Assembly (NCBI GenBank): GCA_041752235.1
Contig: JBGSHM010000015.1
Location: 124,001-188,000 of the forward strand
DNA length: 64,000 nucleotides
Origin: SpSt-398 sp041752235
GTDB taxonomy: Bacteria > Bacteroidota > Bacteroidia > Chitinophagales > Chitinophagaceae
Direction of reading: 5' to 3'
The notes under the pieces were generated by a model. That model did no database searches and was not told where the DNA came from. It was given only the letters and a program-made list of their open reading frames with translations. The translations under genes and the position numbers were made by a program. Positions 43,430 through 51,800 of this stretch are shown here, in pieces (position 1 is the first letter of the stretch; every line of letters starts with the position of its first letter).

Positions 43430-44136
43430 TTTGAGGCGTTTATTTTGTCAATCAGGGTTGCAAAGTAAGCGCTTTTAGCGGGATTCAGCAAACTTAATTT
43501 GTGGTAAATGGCCCTTGCTTTTTCATGATTACCCTGCTTGAGCCAGATCTCGGCCATCGCTTCAGTAAGAACCTCTGGCTCCTGAAGGGAGTCTTCGGCC
43601 AGATGGGTGATCTTCTCCACCTCATCGGGGGCGGAATGAGTTGGAACGGGTTGGTCAGGCGTCAGTTTTTTCAGGGTTTTTAACCACTCGGTAAAGCTCC
43701 GGAGTTGGTGGCTAAACCGATCGTTCTCTGTTGTCCCTTGTTGTTTCTCCTGAATACCCTGCGAGGCAAAATAATCCACGGTATGCTGTGGTGCGAGATC
43801 GATCTCTGTAACTTCTTCTTTGGCTACTTCCAGTTCCCTTTCCAGAATCTGTCGGATCTCCGGGCTTTCTTCTGCTACCCAGGCGGGTTCAGCATCATCA
43901 AGGCTACGGATCATTTGGTCAAAAACCAAAGGATTGGCCATGTACAAATAAGCACGCGAAGAAAGAAGCTCCGCTTGCTCATCACCTGCTTCCTTTGCTT
44001 TTAAAGCGAGCATGACCTGGCCACCAGAAAAGTAAGGATGCTTGTCTGTTATGGCTTTAATATCTGCCATAGACAATTCATCCCAGGAATCTCGCTGAAA
44101 AAAGGATTGTGCAATTTGGTCTAGTGCCCCTTTCAT
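43426..44136 (-). CDS. TPR-like cytoplasmic protein, unknown function
   Basis: A 236-residue acidic protein without a signal peptide. The C-terminal 45 residues (TEAMAEIWLKQGNHEKARAIYHKLSLLNPAKSAYF) form one clear TPR; the middle is charged and probably disordered. Bacteroidota keep such a gene between lptE and secG, which hints at an envelope-biogenesis role, but no activity can be assigned. TAATTTG on the - strand at 44142-44148 lies 12 bases before its ATG. Confidence 0.75.
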   Translation of the reverse strand: MKGALDQIAQSFFQRDSWDELSMADIKAITDKHPYFSGGQVMLALKAKEAGDEQAELLSSRAYLYMANPLVFDQMIRSLDDAEPAWVAEESPEIRQILERELEVAKEEVTEIDLAPQHTVDYFASQGIQEKQQGTTENDRFSHQLRSFTEWLKTLKKLTPDQPVPTHSAPDEVEKITHLAEDSLQEPEVLTEAMAEIWLKQGNHEKARAIYHKLSLLNPAKSAYFATLIDKINASK

Positions 44137-44156
44137 GCCCGCAAATTAGGGGTATA

Positions 44157-44726
44157 TTACCAGTCAGAAAAAATGTTATTGAAGATTTCGTCCACCAGGT
44201 TATTGATGATCGTTTCGGTCAGGGCCGCTTCTGCCTGAGCCAGACTAAAGGTGGCATCAAAATCAAAGTTCCGGCTCACATTGATTTCCTTGGGATTTTT
44301 GCCCGCTATCGGACCTGATTTATGATTATTGAGTGTGATCTTAGCGCCAACGGTTAACCGGTTGGTAGAACTTTGCTGATTGGTGGCCCCCACTGTAGAA
44401 ACGGAATACGTAGAGATAAAACCGGAGATCTCATAATGTGCTTCACTCACATTGTTGGTCTGCGTGAGACGGGTTTGGCTAAGGATCTTCTGCCGGAGTT
44501 TATCGGTAAGTTGAGGGCTAAGCTGCGGATTGATGTATTGGGCCTTGTTTTCAATAAAATTGATCTTGATCGTTTTTATTGAATCAGGGATCTGCCCCTG
44601 GTTAAAGGAATAAAATTTACAACTGCTGTTGAATTGGGTCAGCAGGGCTATACCGGCCATGATCAAAAACACCAGCCCGGCGTTCCATTTCTGGTGACGA
44701 GGCGATCGGTCATTCTTCAATGTCAT
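44157..44726 (-). CDS. lptE: LPS-assembly lipoprotein LptE, Bacteroidota type
   Basis: A 189-residue lipoprotein of the LptE family (PF04390-like) that plugs the LptD channel for LPS export. Basic start, hydrophobic helix (AGLVFLIMAGIALLTQF), lipobox NSSC, then KFYSFNQGQIPDSIKTIKINFIENKA and FDATFSLAQAEAALTETIINNLVDEIFNNIF. The gene start overlaps the end of the sigma-54 regulator by 17 bases. An unusually long leader (about 25 residues before the hydrophobic core) could mean that the start is further in. Confidence 0.85.
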   Translation of the reverse strand: MTLKNDRSPRHQKWNAGLVFLIMAGIALLTQFNSSCKFYSFNQGQIPDSIKTIKINFIENKAQYINPQLSPQLTDKLRQKILSQTRLTQTNNVSEAHYEISGFISTYSVSTVGATNQQSSTNRLTVGAKITLNNHKSGPIAGKNPKEINVSRNFDFDATFSLAQAEAALTETIINNLVDEIFNNIFSDW

Positions 44727-45957
44727 ATTCTTTCAGCTTTCGGTATAAAGTACGTTCAGAGATTCCCAGGTCAGAGGCCGCATCCTTTCTCTTTCCCTTG
44801 TGTTTCTTGAGCGCTTTGATAATGAGTTCTTTTTCCTTGTCCATGATGTTCAGGCTTTCCTCCACAACTACATGTTCGTGCACATCCTGAACCATCACAG
44901 GCTGGTTGCTGTTGGACAGGGTAGAGGGTAGCCCATACCCCATATTGCTGGCAGGTACATTTTCCTGCCCATGGAGTTCTTTAATTTCTTCCATAAAACC
45001 CGGATGGGCATTGGCCACACCCGGATTTTGAATGATATCAAAGAACATCCGTTTTAATTCATTTACATCCTTCTTCATATCGAAGAACAACTTGTACAGG
45101 ATCTCCCGTTCATTGGCAAAACTGGCATTGTCGGCTGCTGCTGAAGTATGAGAAAGAACCGGCAGGCGATTGGTGGAATAAGGTTGAAGGTATTTTTCCA
45201 GTTCGCGCGCATTTACCAGTTTGTCGATGGATAAAACAGAGATCTGCTCCGCAATATTCTTCAATTCACGCACATTGCCGGGCCAGGGGTAGTTAATTAA
45301 CAGGTTTTTGGCATCCTCATCCAATTGCACAGAGGCCGTCTTGTACTTATCGGCGAAATCGGCTGCAAATTTTCGAAACAATAAATGGATATCTTCTTTC
45401 CGGTCACGAAGCGCGGGAACACGGATGGGAACCGTACTCAATCGATAATAAAGATCTTCCCGAAAACGACCGGCCTGTACCAATTGAAGCAGATCTTTAT
45501 TGGTGGCAGCAATTACCCGTACATCGGTCTTTTGTACTTTGGAAGATCCCACCCGGATATATTCCCCGGCTTCCAATACGCGAAGCAAACGGGCCTGTGT
45601 ACCCAGGGGCATTTCCCCAATTTCATCGAGAAAGATGGTACCTCCATTGACAGTTTCAAAATATCCTTTGCGGCTATCTACGGCACCCGTGAACGAACCT
45701 TTCTCGTGCCCGAACAATTCCGAATCAATCGTTCCTTCCGGTATTGCCCCACAGTTTACCGCAATAAAAGGGTTGTGTTTACGCGCGCTAAGCGAGTGGA
45801 TGATTTGGGAAAAGACCTCCTTACCTACACCACTTTCACCGTGGATCAATACTGTAAGGTCGGTATTCGCTACCTGAATCGCTACCTGCAAGGCATAATT
45901 CAGGGATGGGGAATTGCCAATGATACCAAATCGATTCTTTATACTGATCAGATCCAT
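44710..45957 (-). CDS. Sigma-54-dependent transcriptional activator (AAA+ plus Fis HTH)
   Basis: A 415-residue enhancer-binding protein without an N-terminal sensor domain. Walker A GESGVGKE (about 40), the sigma-54 contact loop GSFTGA (Ser for the usual Ala), Walker B GGTIFLDEIGEM, RFREDLYYRL, then PWPGNVRELKN. A non-conserved linker of about 130 residues leads to the C-terminal HTH (GKRKDAASDLGISERTLYRKLKEY). No receiver domain, so control may come through expression or a partner. Between miaB and lptE, an arrangement shared by Bacteroidota. Confidence 0.93.
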   Translation of the reverse strand: MDLISIKNRFGIIGNSPSLNYALQVAIQVANTDLTVLIHGESGVGKEVFSQIIHSLSARKHNPFIAVNCGAIPEGTIDSELFGHEKGSFTGAVDSRKGYFETVNGGTIFLDEIGEMPLGTQARLLRVLEAGEYIRVGSSKVQKTDVRVIAATNKDLLQLVQAGRFREDLYYRLSTVPIRVPALRDRKEDIHLLFRKFAADFADKYKTASVQLDEDAKNLLINYPWPGNVRELKNIAEQISVLSIDKLVNARELEKYLQPYSTNRLPVLSHTSAAADNASFANEREILYKLFFDMKKDVNELKRMFFDIIQNPGVANAHPGFMEEIKELHGQENVPASNMGYGLPSTLSNSNQPVMVQDVHEHVVVEESLNIMDKEKELIIKALKKHKGKRKDAASDLGISERTLYRKLKEYDIEE

Positions 45958-45970
45958 AATGCCCTCCTTC

Positions 45971-47392
45971 TTATTTATTTACCATTTTACCCAACAACGT
46001 GGCCTGGGTACAATCACCTACCTGCACCCATACATAATCTCCTTTCTTCAAACCCGATCCGTCTTTGGGAAATACGATCACTTTATTTTGCGAGTTTCTG
46101 CCCATCCAGTCATCGGAACTGCGACGGCTATCGCCCTCGATCAAAACCTTAAAGGTCTTACCTATATCTCGATGATTACTTTCCAGTGATAATCGATTTT
46201 GCAGGTTCACGATCTCGGTCAATCGCCTTTTCTTGATCTCTTCCGGAATATCATCTGCAAAACGACGCTGTGCCAATGTTCCCGGGCGCTCACTATAAAA
46301 AAACATGTAACTCATATCATACCGGCTGTATTCCATGACGGACAGCGTGTCGGCATGGTCTTCTTCTGTTTCGGTACAAAATCCGGCGATCACGTCGGAG
46401 GAGATACCGCAATCAGGTATGAGTTCACGAATCCTGTCCACCCTGGCCATATACCATTCGCGCGTATAGGTACGATTCATCAATTGCAAGACGCGTGATG
46501 AACCACTCTGAACGGGGAGGTGAATATAGTTACAGATATTCTCGTATTTCGCCATGGTATGCAACACCTCATCGGTGATGTCCTTGGGATGTGAAGTGGA
46601 GAATCGTACCCGCAGCTCGGGAGCGATCAACGCTACTTCTTCGAGTAATTTGGCAAAGGTGATCGGCTCGCCCGACTCGGGGGTGAAGTAATAACTATCG
46701 ACATTCTGTCCCAGCAAGGTTACTTCTTTATATCCAGCAGCAAACAGGTCTTTGCATTCATTCAAAATAGATCCATGGTCACGACTTCTTTCCCGGCCTC
46801 TTGTAAAGGGCACCACACAAAAGCTACACATGTTGTTGCATCCCCGCATGATACTCACAAAGGCACTCACCCCATTGCTGTCAAACCGTACAGGGGCAAT
46901 ATCGGCATAGGTCTCTTCCCGGCTGAGCAAAACATTCACCGCCTTCTGTCCCCCCGCGGCTTCTTCCACCAGCGCCGGTAAGGAACGATAGGCATCCGGC
47001 CCGACGACAATATCCACGAGTTTCTCCTCCTCCAGGAATTGGGACTTTAGGCGTTCGGCCATACAACCCAATACCCCAACCAGCATCCCGGGTCGTCTTA
47101 ATTTGATCTTTCGAAATTCGGTCAGGCGTTTTCTCACCGTCTGCTCGGCTTTCTCGCGAATGGAACAGGTATTGATAAAAATAAGATCAGCCTCTTCTAC
47201 ATTTCGGGTGGCTCCAAAACCTTCCTGCTGGAGTACAGACGCCACCACCTCGCTGTCGGCGAAATTCATTTGACAGCCATAGCTTTCGATATAAAAACGT
47301 TTCCGGTACATGTTCGGGTCATCCGGGAAGGGGGCAAAAGCCTCTCCCTGGCGCCTTTCATCCTGTACCTTATCGAGCACAAATTCTTGCAT
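45971..47392 (-). CDS. miaB: tRNA-2-methylthio-N6-isopentenyladenosine synthase
   Basis: A 473-residue radical-SAM methylthiotransferase that modifies A37 of tRNAs. First cluster ligands: Cys40 in SYGCQMNFADSE, NTCSIREKAE and VLGCMAERLK; radical SAM motif RGCNNMCSFCVVPFTRGRERS; C-terminal TRAM domain (FKVLIEGDS, GDYVWVQVGDCTQATLLG). The N-terminal 30 residues are less conserved. First gene of the run miaB - activator - lptE - TPR - secG. Confidence 0.97.
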   Translation of the reverse strand: MQEFVLDKVQDERRQGEAFAPFPDDPNMYRKRFYIESYGCQMNFADSEVVASVLQQEGFGATRNVEEADLIFINTCSIREKAEQTVRKRLTEFRKIKLRRPGMLVGVLGCMAERLKSQFLEEEKLVDIVVGPDAYRSLPALVEEAAGGQKAVNVLLSREETYADIAPVRFDSNGVSAFVSIMRGCNNMCSFCVVPFTRGRERSRDHGSILNECKDLFAAGYKEVTLLGQNVDSYYFTPESGEPITFAKLLEEVALIAPELRVRFSTSHPKDITDEVLHTMAKYENICNYIHLPVQSGSSRVLQLMNRTYTREWYMARVDRIRELIPDCGISSDVIAGFCTETEEDHADTLSVMEYSRYDMSYMFFYSERPGTLAQRRFADDIPEEIKKRRLTEIVNLQNRLSLESNHRDIGKTFKVLIEGDSRRSSDDWMGRNSQNKVIVFPKDGSGLKKGDYVWVQVGDCTQATLLGKMVNK

Positions 47393-47479
47393 CGGTTTGG
47401 AAAAATTTGAATGGCAAAGATACTGGATTTAGGGAAAAATGTGACAGGTTGTCAGGCAGATATTCTTGCCCCCATCACC

Positions 47480-47487
47480 TATTTTTG
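47480..47487 (+). promoter_or_regulatory. Predicted -7 box TATTTTTG of the outer-membrane receptor, leaderless spacing
   Basis: Exact TAnnTTTG, four bases before ATG 47492. It decides the start: an upstream in-frame ATG at 47411 would lie before the promoter. Confidence 0.6.
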
Positions 47488-47491
47488 TGGT

Positions 47492-49906
47492 ATGCGCCAC
47501 AAGGCCTTATTGATCATTCTTTCATTCCTGTTTCTGCGAATAGGGGCCTGGGGACAAACACCCAAGGGACCTGGGGTGCTTTCTGCCACAATAATTGCAG
47601 ATTCCACGGGTCAACCCCTTGCCGGTGCCTCCATCATTTTGCAACAAAAAGGGACCACCATTTCCTTCTCGCAGGTTTCGGATGGTTCAGGTGAATTTAC
47701 ACTTACCGGAATCCCATTTGGATTTTACAGCCTGAAGGTCACCTATACGGGATTAAATGGCTATGTGTTGGATAGCCTGCATTTTCGGACTGACCGTTTT
47801 GACTTTAACCTGAATGATATCCGGTTAAAAAATGCAGGCCCCAAGGTCATGGAGGAAGTGGTCATCCATGTGGAGAAACCATTGATCGAGACTAAAGAAG
47901 GGAATATCACTTTTAATGCCGGGGAATCAGCCCTGAGCGCCGGAAGTTCGGCCAGTGAACTCCTGACCAATGTGCCCCTGGTGACCAAAGATCCGGATGG
48001 GAAGATATTGGTAAAGGGAAAAGAACCCCGTATCCTTATTGATGATAAACCTGTTTCACTCAACCTACAGCAGTTGCAGGATCTGTTGGAATCCATGCCG
48101 GGAAGTTCCATCGAAAAGATAGAAGTGCTGACCAACCCTCCGCCACAATACGCCAATGAACAAGGTGGCGTGATTAATATTGTTACCAAGAAGGGCCGGA
48201 TCGGAAAAAGCGGACGTGTGACCCTGTTTGGTGGCTCGCGTGGCGAGGCTGGCCTGAATGCCAGTTATAGTTACCGCCGAAAGGGGTTGGCCATCAACCT
48301 CAATACAGGAATATCGTATAATCGATATACTGGAGAGGGTAATTCACAACGCCAGAATATCTATTCGGACTCCACCAACTTTTTTAATACAACGAATGCC
48401 TATATCAACCGGAGTACCCGTCCTAATTTTCGGGGAACAATGGATTATGATATTAATACGCAACAATCACTCAACCTGACCCTGAATTTTAATCACAATC
48501 ATTTCAATAACCAGAACGAAACAGAATACCGGAATATCAACCGGTTTGACTCTTTGTATAAACTCAGTATTCGCAGCATACAGAGCCTGGGCGACAATAC
48601 AAACCCATCAGGCTCGGCCACCTGGCTCTTACGAAAAAAGGATGGTGGTAGTTTTAAATTACATGGCGGCATGAGCTTTTCCCGCAATGATAATGACCGG
48701 GATTTCTTCCAGGAATACCTGAACCCCGATTTTAGCCCTACAGGCGGTGATTCCACACAGGAAATGCTTAATGAAACCCGGATACGGAACATGAACCTCT
48801 CGGCTCTTTATGTAGAGCCATTGGTAAACAAAAAAACCTACCTCACTTTTTCCATGGGGATGAACCGGTCGGCCAATCACGTGGTCATTGATGCATCCTA
48901 TCTTCGCAAACCCGATGGACAGTCAATCAAATTGGATCAACTGAGCAATGATTTCTGGTTTTATCAAACGGTCTCCAGCCTGATGGCATCGGTCAGGCAC
49001 CTGATTACACCAGATATCAGTTTTACCATAGGTACCAGCCTAGATCGGACAGATATACTGTTTCGGTTATTGCGGGACAATAAAAAAGTAGGCAATGACT
49101 ACCATAGTCTGCTTCCCTTCGCCAATTTTAACCGGACCTGGAAAGACAAACTGAATCTTACGCTGGCCTACCGGCGAACCATTCGCCGCCCGGGGGTCAA
49201 TGAGCTTAACCCCACTATTGACTTTTCAGATCCTTACAATATCCGCTTTGGCAATGAAAAACTGGAAGCCTCGACGGCTGATAATTTTGACCTTGTTATC
49301 GGCAGGACCCGGACAAAGTATTTCTTTAATATCGGGATAGGGTATAACCAGGTGCGCAAGATATTCAGTCAGGTACGCACCTTGCTCGAAGATGGGACAA
49401 CACAATTGACCTGGGAGAATCTCAGTGGTCGAAAAGAGTATGAGATGAGCTCCTGGAATGGCCTTCATTTTTCTAGGAAATTCAGGCTTAATTTCAGCGC
49501 CACCTATACCTATAGTGTGTATAGTGCATTTGACAGGGAGGTCAGAAAGTTCAGAAATGGAGGATCCTTTACTTCCAATGCTTCGGCCAATTATTCACCC
49601 AAAGACATACTCACCTTCACCAGTTCCATAGCGTTTAATCGGTTTGGTAACCCTCAAGGGTATGCCTCCTGGCGGGTAGGAACAAACCTGGGGGTTCAGG
49701 CGAAGTTGTTATCCAAGAAGCTGATTCTATCGGTAAGTACCACTGATCCATTCAGGCAACAGATCGTTCGACGGTATACCTATGGCCCTAATTTCAATCT
49801 CGTCAGTGAAAACATGACGGTAACACGCAATTTCCGGGTCACCATCGGGTATAATTTCTCCAAAACGATCACACGGTTACCCGGTGCATCAGCCAGCTCT
49901 CTTTGA
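47492..49906 (+). CDS. Outer-membrane beta-barrel receptor (OMP_b-brl_3 / TonB-receptor-like)
   Basis: About 804 residues. Signal peptide MRHKALLIILSFLFLRIGAW, then a carboxypeptidase-regulatory-like domain (DSTGQPLAGASIILQQKG to SLKVTYTG), a plug-like domain (ASELLTNVPLVTKDPDGKILVKG; EVLTNPPPQYANEQGGVINIVTKKG) and a C-terminal beta-barrel. The pattern fits the outer-membrane-beta-barrel-family proteins of Bacteroidota. Ligand unknown; no SusD partner is nearby. Its last 38 bases overlap the convergent gene at 49869. Confidence 0.9.
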   Translation: MRHKALLIILSFLFLRIGAWGQTPKGPGVLSATIIADSTGQPLAGASIILQQKGTTISFSQVSDGSGEFTLTGIPFGFYSLKVTYTGLNGYVLDSLHFRTDRFDFNLNDIRLKNAGPKVMEEVVIHVEKPLIETKEGNITFNAGESALSAGSSASELLTNVPLVTKDPDGKILVKGKEPRILIDDKPVSLNLQQLQDLLESMPGSSIEKIEVLTNPPPQYANEQGGVINIVTKKGRIGKSGRVTLFGGSRGEAGLNASYSYRRKGLAINLNTGISYNRYTGEGNSQRQNIYSDSTNFFNTTNAYINRSTRPNFRGTMDYDINTQQSLNLTLNFNHNHFNNQNETEYRNINRFDSLYKLSIRSIQSLGDNTNPSGSATWLLRKKDGGSFKLHGGMSFSRNDNDRDFFQEYLNPDFSPTGGDSTQEMLNETRIRNMNLSALYVEPLVNKKTYLTFSMGMNRSANHVVIDASYLRKPDGQSIKLDQLSNDFWFYQTVSSLMASVRHLITPDISFTIGTSLDRTDILFRLLRDNKKVGNDYHSLLPFANFNRTWKDKLNLTLAYRRTIRRPGVNELNPTIDFSDPYNIRFGNEKLEASTADNFDLVIGRTRTKYFFNIGIGYNQVRKIFSQVRTLLEDGTTQLTWENLSGRKEYEMSSWNGLHFSRKFRLNFSATYTYSVYSAFDREVRKFRNGGSFTSNASANYSPKDILTFTSSIAFNRFGNPQGYASWRVGTNLGVQAKLLSKKLILSVSTTDPFRQQIVRRYTYGPNFNLVSENMTVTRNFRVTIGYNFSKTITRLPGASASSL

Positions 49907-50372
49907 CCGGGATGATCCAACCTTCTTCCAGTGATTTTTTCGTATCCACCAGGTTGTTGAAGTAAAGGGTGTCTTCCGTAATGAAATGATTTTCCCAGGC
50001 ATATTTTAGCTGATTCAGCGGGAGCATTTCGATCCGGTCTTTGACCACAAAAGCCAGCAGCGTGCGGTCAAAAAGCGGGTTCTGGTATTTGGATTCGATC
50101 GTTTTGATCAACCGGACCGAGCTATCTGTACTACAACCACTGACCCCGGTAGCAGTTTCATCAGCGATCAGGACGATAAAACGTCCAAAAAAGAGGTGGG
50201 CGGACCCTTTGACCGGAGTGCCATGGCTTTTCCAGTCGCGAACAAATTCTTCCAGCATTTCTTCGATCTCCAAGGCTTCGCCGATGCTGAAAAGACGCGA
50301 TGCCTGGTAGATCCAGACCCTCGATCCGGGGTCAAAATTACCCACAAGGTGGTATTTATATTCCAAGTTCAT
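49869..50372 (-). CDS. Conserved protein of unknown function next to Fe-S oxidoreductase genes
   Basis: A 167-residue soluble protein (EYKYHLVGNFDPGSRVWIYQASRLFSIGEA; DWKSHGTPVKGSAHLFFGRFIVLIADE; GCSTDSSVRLIKTIE). Related proteins in Flavobacteria carry the label ABC transporter ATPase, but there is no Walker A or signature motif here, so that name is wrong. It seems to travel with the (Fe-S)-binding pair at 50927 and 56044, from memory of other genomes. TAATTTA on the - strand at 50378-50384 lies 12 bases from its ATG. Confidence 0.7.
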   Translation of the reverse strand: MNLEYKYHLVGNFDPGSRVWIYQASRLFSIGEALEIEEMLEEFVRDWKSHGTPVKGSAHLFFGRFIVLIADETATGVSGCSTDSSVRLIKTIESKYQNPLFDRTLLAFVVKDRIEMLPLNQLKYAWENHFITEDTLYFNNLVDTKKSLEEGWIIPVKESWLMHRVTV

Positions 50373-50402
50373 GCTGCTAAATTACATCGGAAATCAGCAC
50401 AC

Positions 50403-50915
50403 ATGGAAACCATGACCAAAAATCCGGTTTTAGCGCATTGGTATTACTCGGTAGAGGAATGGGAAGCGTTTACCCGAACAGAGAAGAAGATAAGGGGCGA
50501 GGAGGTTCTATTGGAAGCTTTTCTGATCACGGTATTAGGAACCCTGCTGCTACATTTTACAAAGGGGGCCTCCTGGGTGGTGGCCCTGGCAATATGCATG
50601 GTGATCGCTACGATATATGCCTTGATCCGTTATACCATACGCCTGAATACCATTCGCTGGCGCAATCCTTCGCTGCCTGAGGTGATCATTACCAACAGCG
50701 CGGTGATCATCAATGGAAATAAACTGGATTATCATTCAGAAACCCGCTGGTTGCGTCGGGCCGACCTGGCCGAAAAAGAGGGGAGGAACCTGTTGGCGAT
50801 CACCTATGAATGGCAAACAAGAAAAGGGGTCACATTTGACGAGATACGAATCCCAATACCAAAAGAGCGATTAAAGGAGGGGATGGAAATTCAACAACGA
50901 TTGAACCAGGTTTGA
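50403..50915 (+). CDS. Two-helix membrane protein of unknown function
   Basis: A 170-residue protein with two adjacent membrane helices (LLEAFLITVLGTLLLHF; WVVALAICMVIATIYALIRY) and a C-terminal beta-rich cytoplasmic part (EVIITNSAVIINGNKLDYHS; ITYEWQTRKGVTFDEIRIPIP) like a PH-type domain. The frame is open upstream to 50196, but that would run through the divergent gene; ATG 50403 begins METMTKNPVLAHWYYS. Convergent with the Fe-S gene at 50927 (11-base gap). Confidence 0.65.
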   Translation: METMTKNPVLAHWYYSVEEWEAFTRTEKKIRGEEVLLEAFLITVLGTLLLHFTKGASWVVALAICMVIATIYALIRYTIRLNTIRWRNPSLPEVIITNSAVIINGNKLDYHSETRWLRRADLAEKEGRNLLAITYEWQTRKGVTFDEIRIPIPKERLKEGMEIQQRLNQV

Positions 50916-50926
50916 TAAATGGCCCT

Positions 50927-51709
50927 TTAAGACTCCATACTCGCCTCGATCAATTCGGCGATATCAAGTACTTTGAATGCATCTTCTTTTTCCGCATTCT
51001 TTACACCGTCTGTCATCATCGTATTGCAAAAGGGGCAGGCTGCCGCGATCACTTCCGCACCAGTCGCTAATGCTTCGCGGGTCCTCTCGAGATTGATACG
51101 GGTTTCGCCTTTTTCTTCCTCTTTGAACATCTGTGCGCCGCCTGCACCACAACAAAGACCGTTGCTGCGACAGCGTTTCATTTCCACCAGTTCGGCATCT
51201 AAGAGTTCGAGTACCTGTCGGGGGGCTTCGTAAATACCATTCGCGCGACCGAGGTAACAACTATCGTGATAGGTGATCTTTTTCCCTTTAAAACTTCCCC
51301 CTTCTTTCAATCGGATCTTTCCATCATTGATCAGTTCCTGAAGAAAGGTGCTGTGGTGTATGACCTCATAATGACCTCCCAGATCGGGATATTCATTCTT
51401 TAACGTATTAAAGCAATGCGGACAGGCTGTGACAATCTTCTTGATCCCATAATTGTTCAACACCTGGATATTCTGATAGGCCATCATCTGAAACAAAAAT
51501 TCATTGCCTGACCGGCGGGCTGGATCACCTGTGCACATTTCCTCCTTTCCCAGAATGGCATAGCGAATACCAACCCGGTTCAGGATGGTGGCAAAAGCCC
51601 GCGTGATCCGTTGGGCCCGTTGGTCAAAACTGCCTGAACAGCCAACCCAAAAAAGGACATCGGGTGATTCACCCCTGGAAACCATGTCTGCGACGGTGGG
51701 AACATTCAT
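50927..51709 (-). CDS. (Fe-S)-binding protein with CCG domains, HdrB-like
   Basis: A 260-residue protein with two CCG-type cysteine clusters: VGCSG...CTGDPARR...CPHCFNTLKNEYP and HDSCYLGRANG...LCCGAGG...CPFCNTMM. In heterodisulfide-reductase HdrB and glycolate-oxidase GlcF-type proteins these bind non-cubane or [4Fe-4S] clusters for electron transfer. Its usual partner, the membrane-anchored ferredoxin-type protein, is found here at 56044-57351 on the same strand, 4.3 kb away. Confidence 0.88.
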   Translation of the reverse strand: MNVPTVADMVSRGESPDVLFWVGCSGSFDQRAQRITRAFATILNRVGIRYAILGKEEMCTGDPARRSGNEFLFQMMAYQNIQVLNNYGIKKIVTACPHCFNTLKNEYPDLGGHYEVIHHSTFLQELINDGKIRLKEGGSFKGKKITYHDSCYLGRANGIYEAPRQVLELLDAELVEMKRCRSNGLCCGAGGAQMFKEEEKGETRINLERTREALATGAEVIAAACPFCNTMMTDGVKNAEKEDAFKVLDIAELIEASMES

Positions 51710-51725
51710 TCGATGGATCTTTATT

Positions 51726-51733
51726 CAAAACTA
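51726..51733 (-). promoter_or_regulatory. Predicted -7 box TAGTTTTG of the (Fe-S)-binding protein gene
   Basis: Exact TAnnTTTG match on the - strand, 16 bases from ATG 51709. Because the gene has its own promoter, it does not depend on the distant partner gene for transcription. Confidence 0.5.
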
Positions 51734-51784
51734 AGGCATATAATTCTTTTTCAATAAATTCCATGCACATAAACTTATCTGCTT

Positions 51785-51792
51785 TATTTTTG
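51785..51792 (+). promoter_or_regulatory. Predicted -7 box TATTTTTG of the ATP-grasp cassette
   Basis: Exact TAnnTTTG match 8 bases before ATG 51801; predicted leader only about 4 bases. Confidence 0.5.
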
Positions 51793-51800
51793 ACCACTTC

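Noticed and set aside
49869..50372. Naming this gene as an ABC transporter ATPase
   Set aside because: No Walker A, signature or Walker B motif is present; the label seen on relatives looks like a propagated error.
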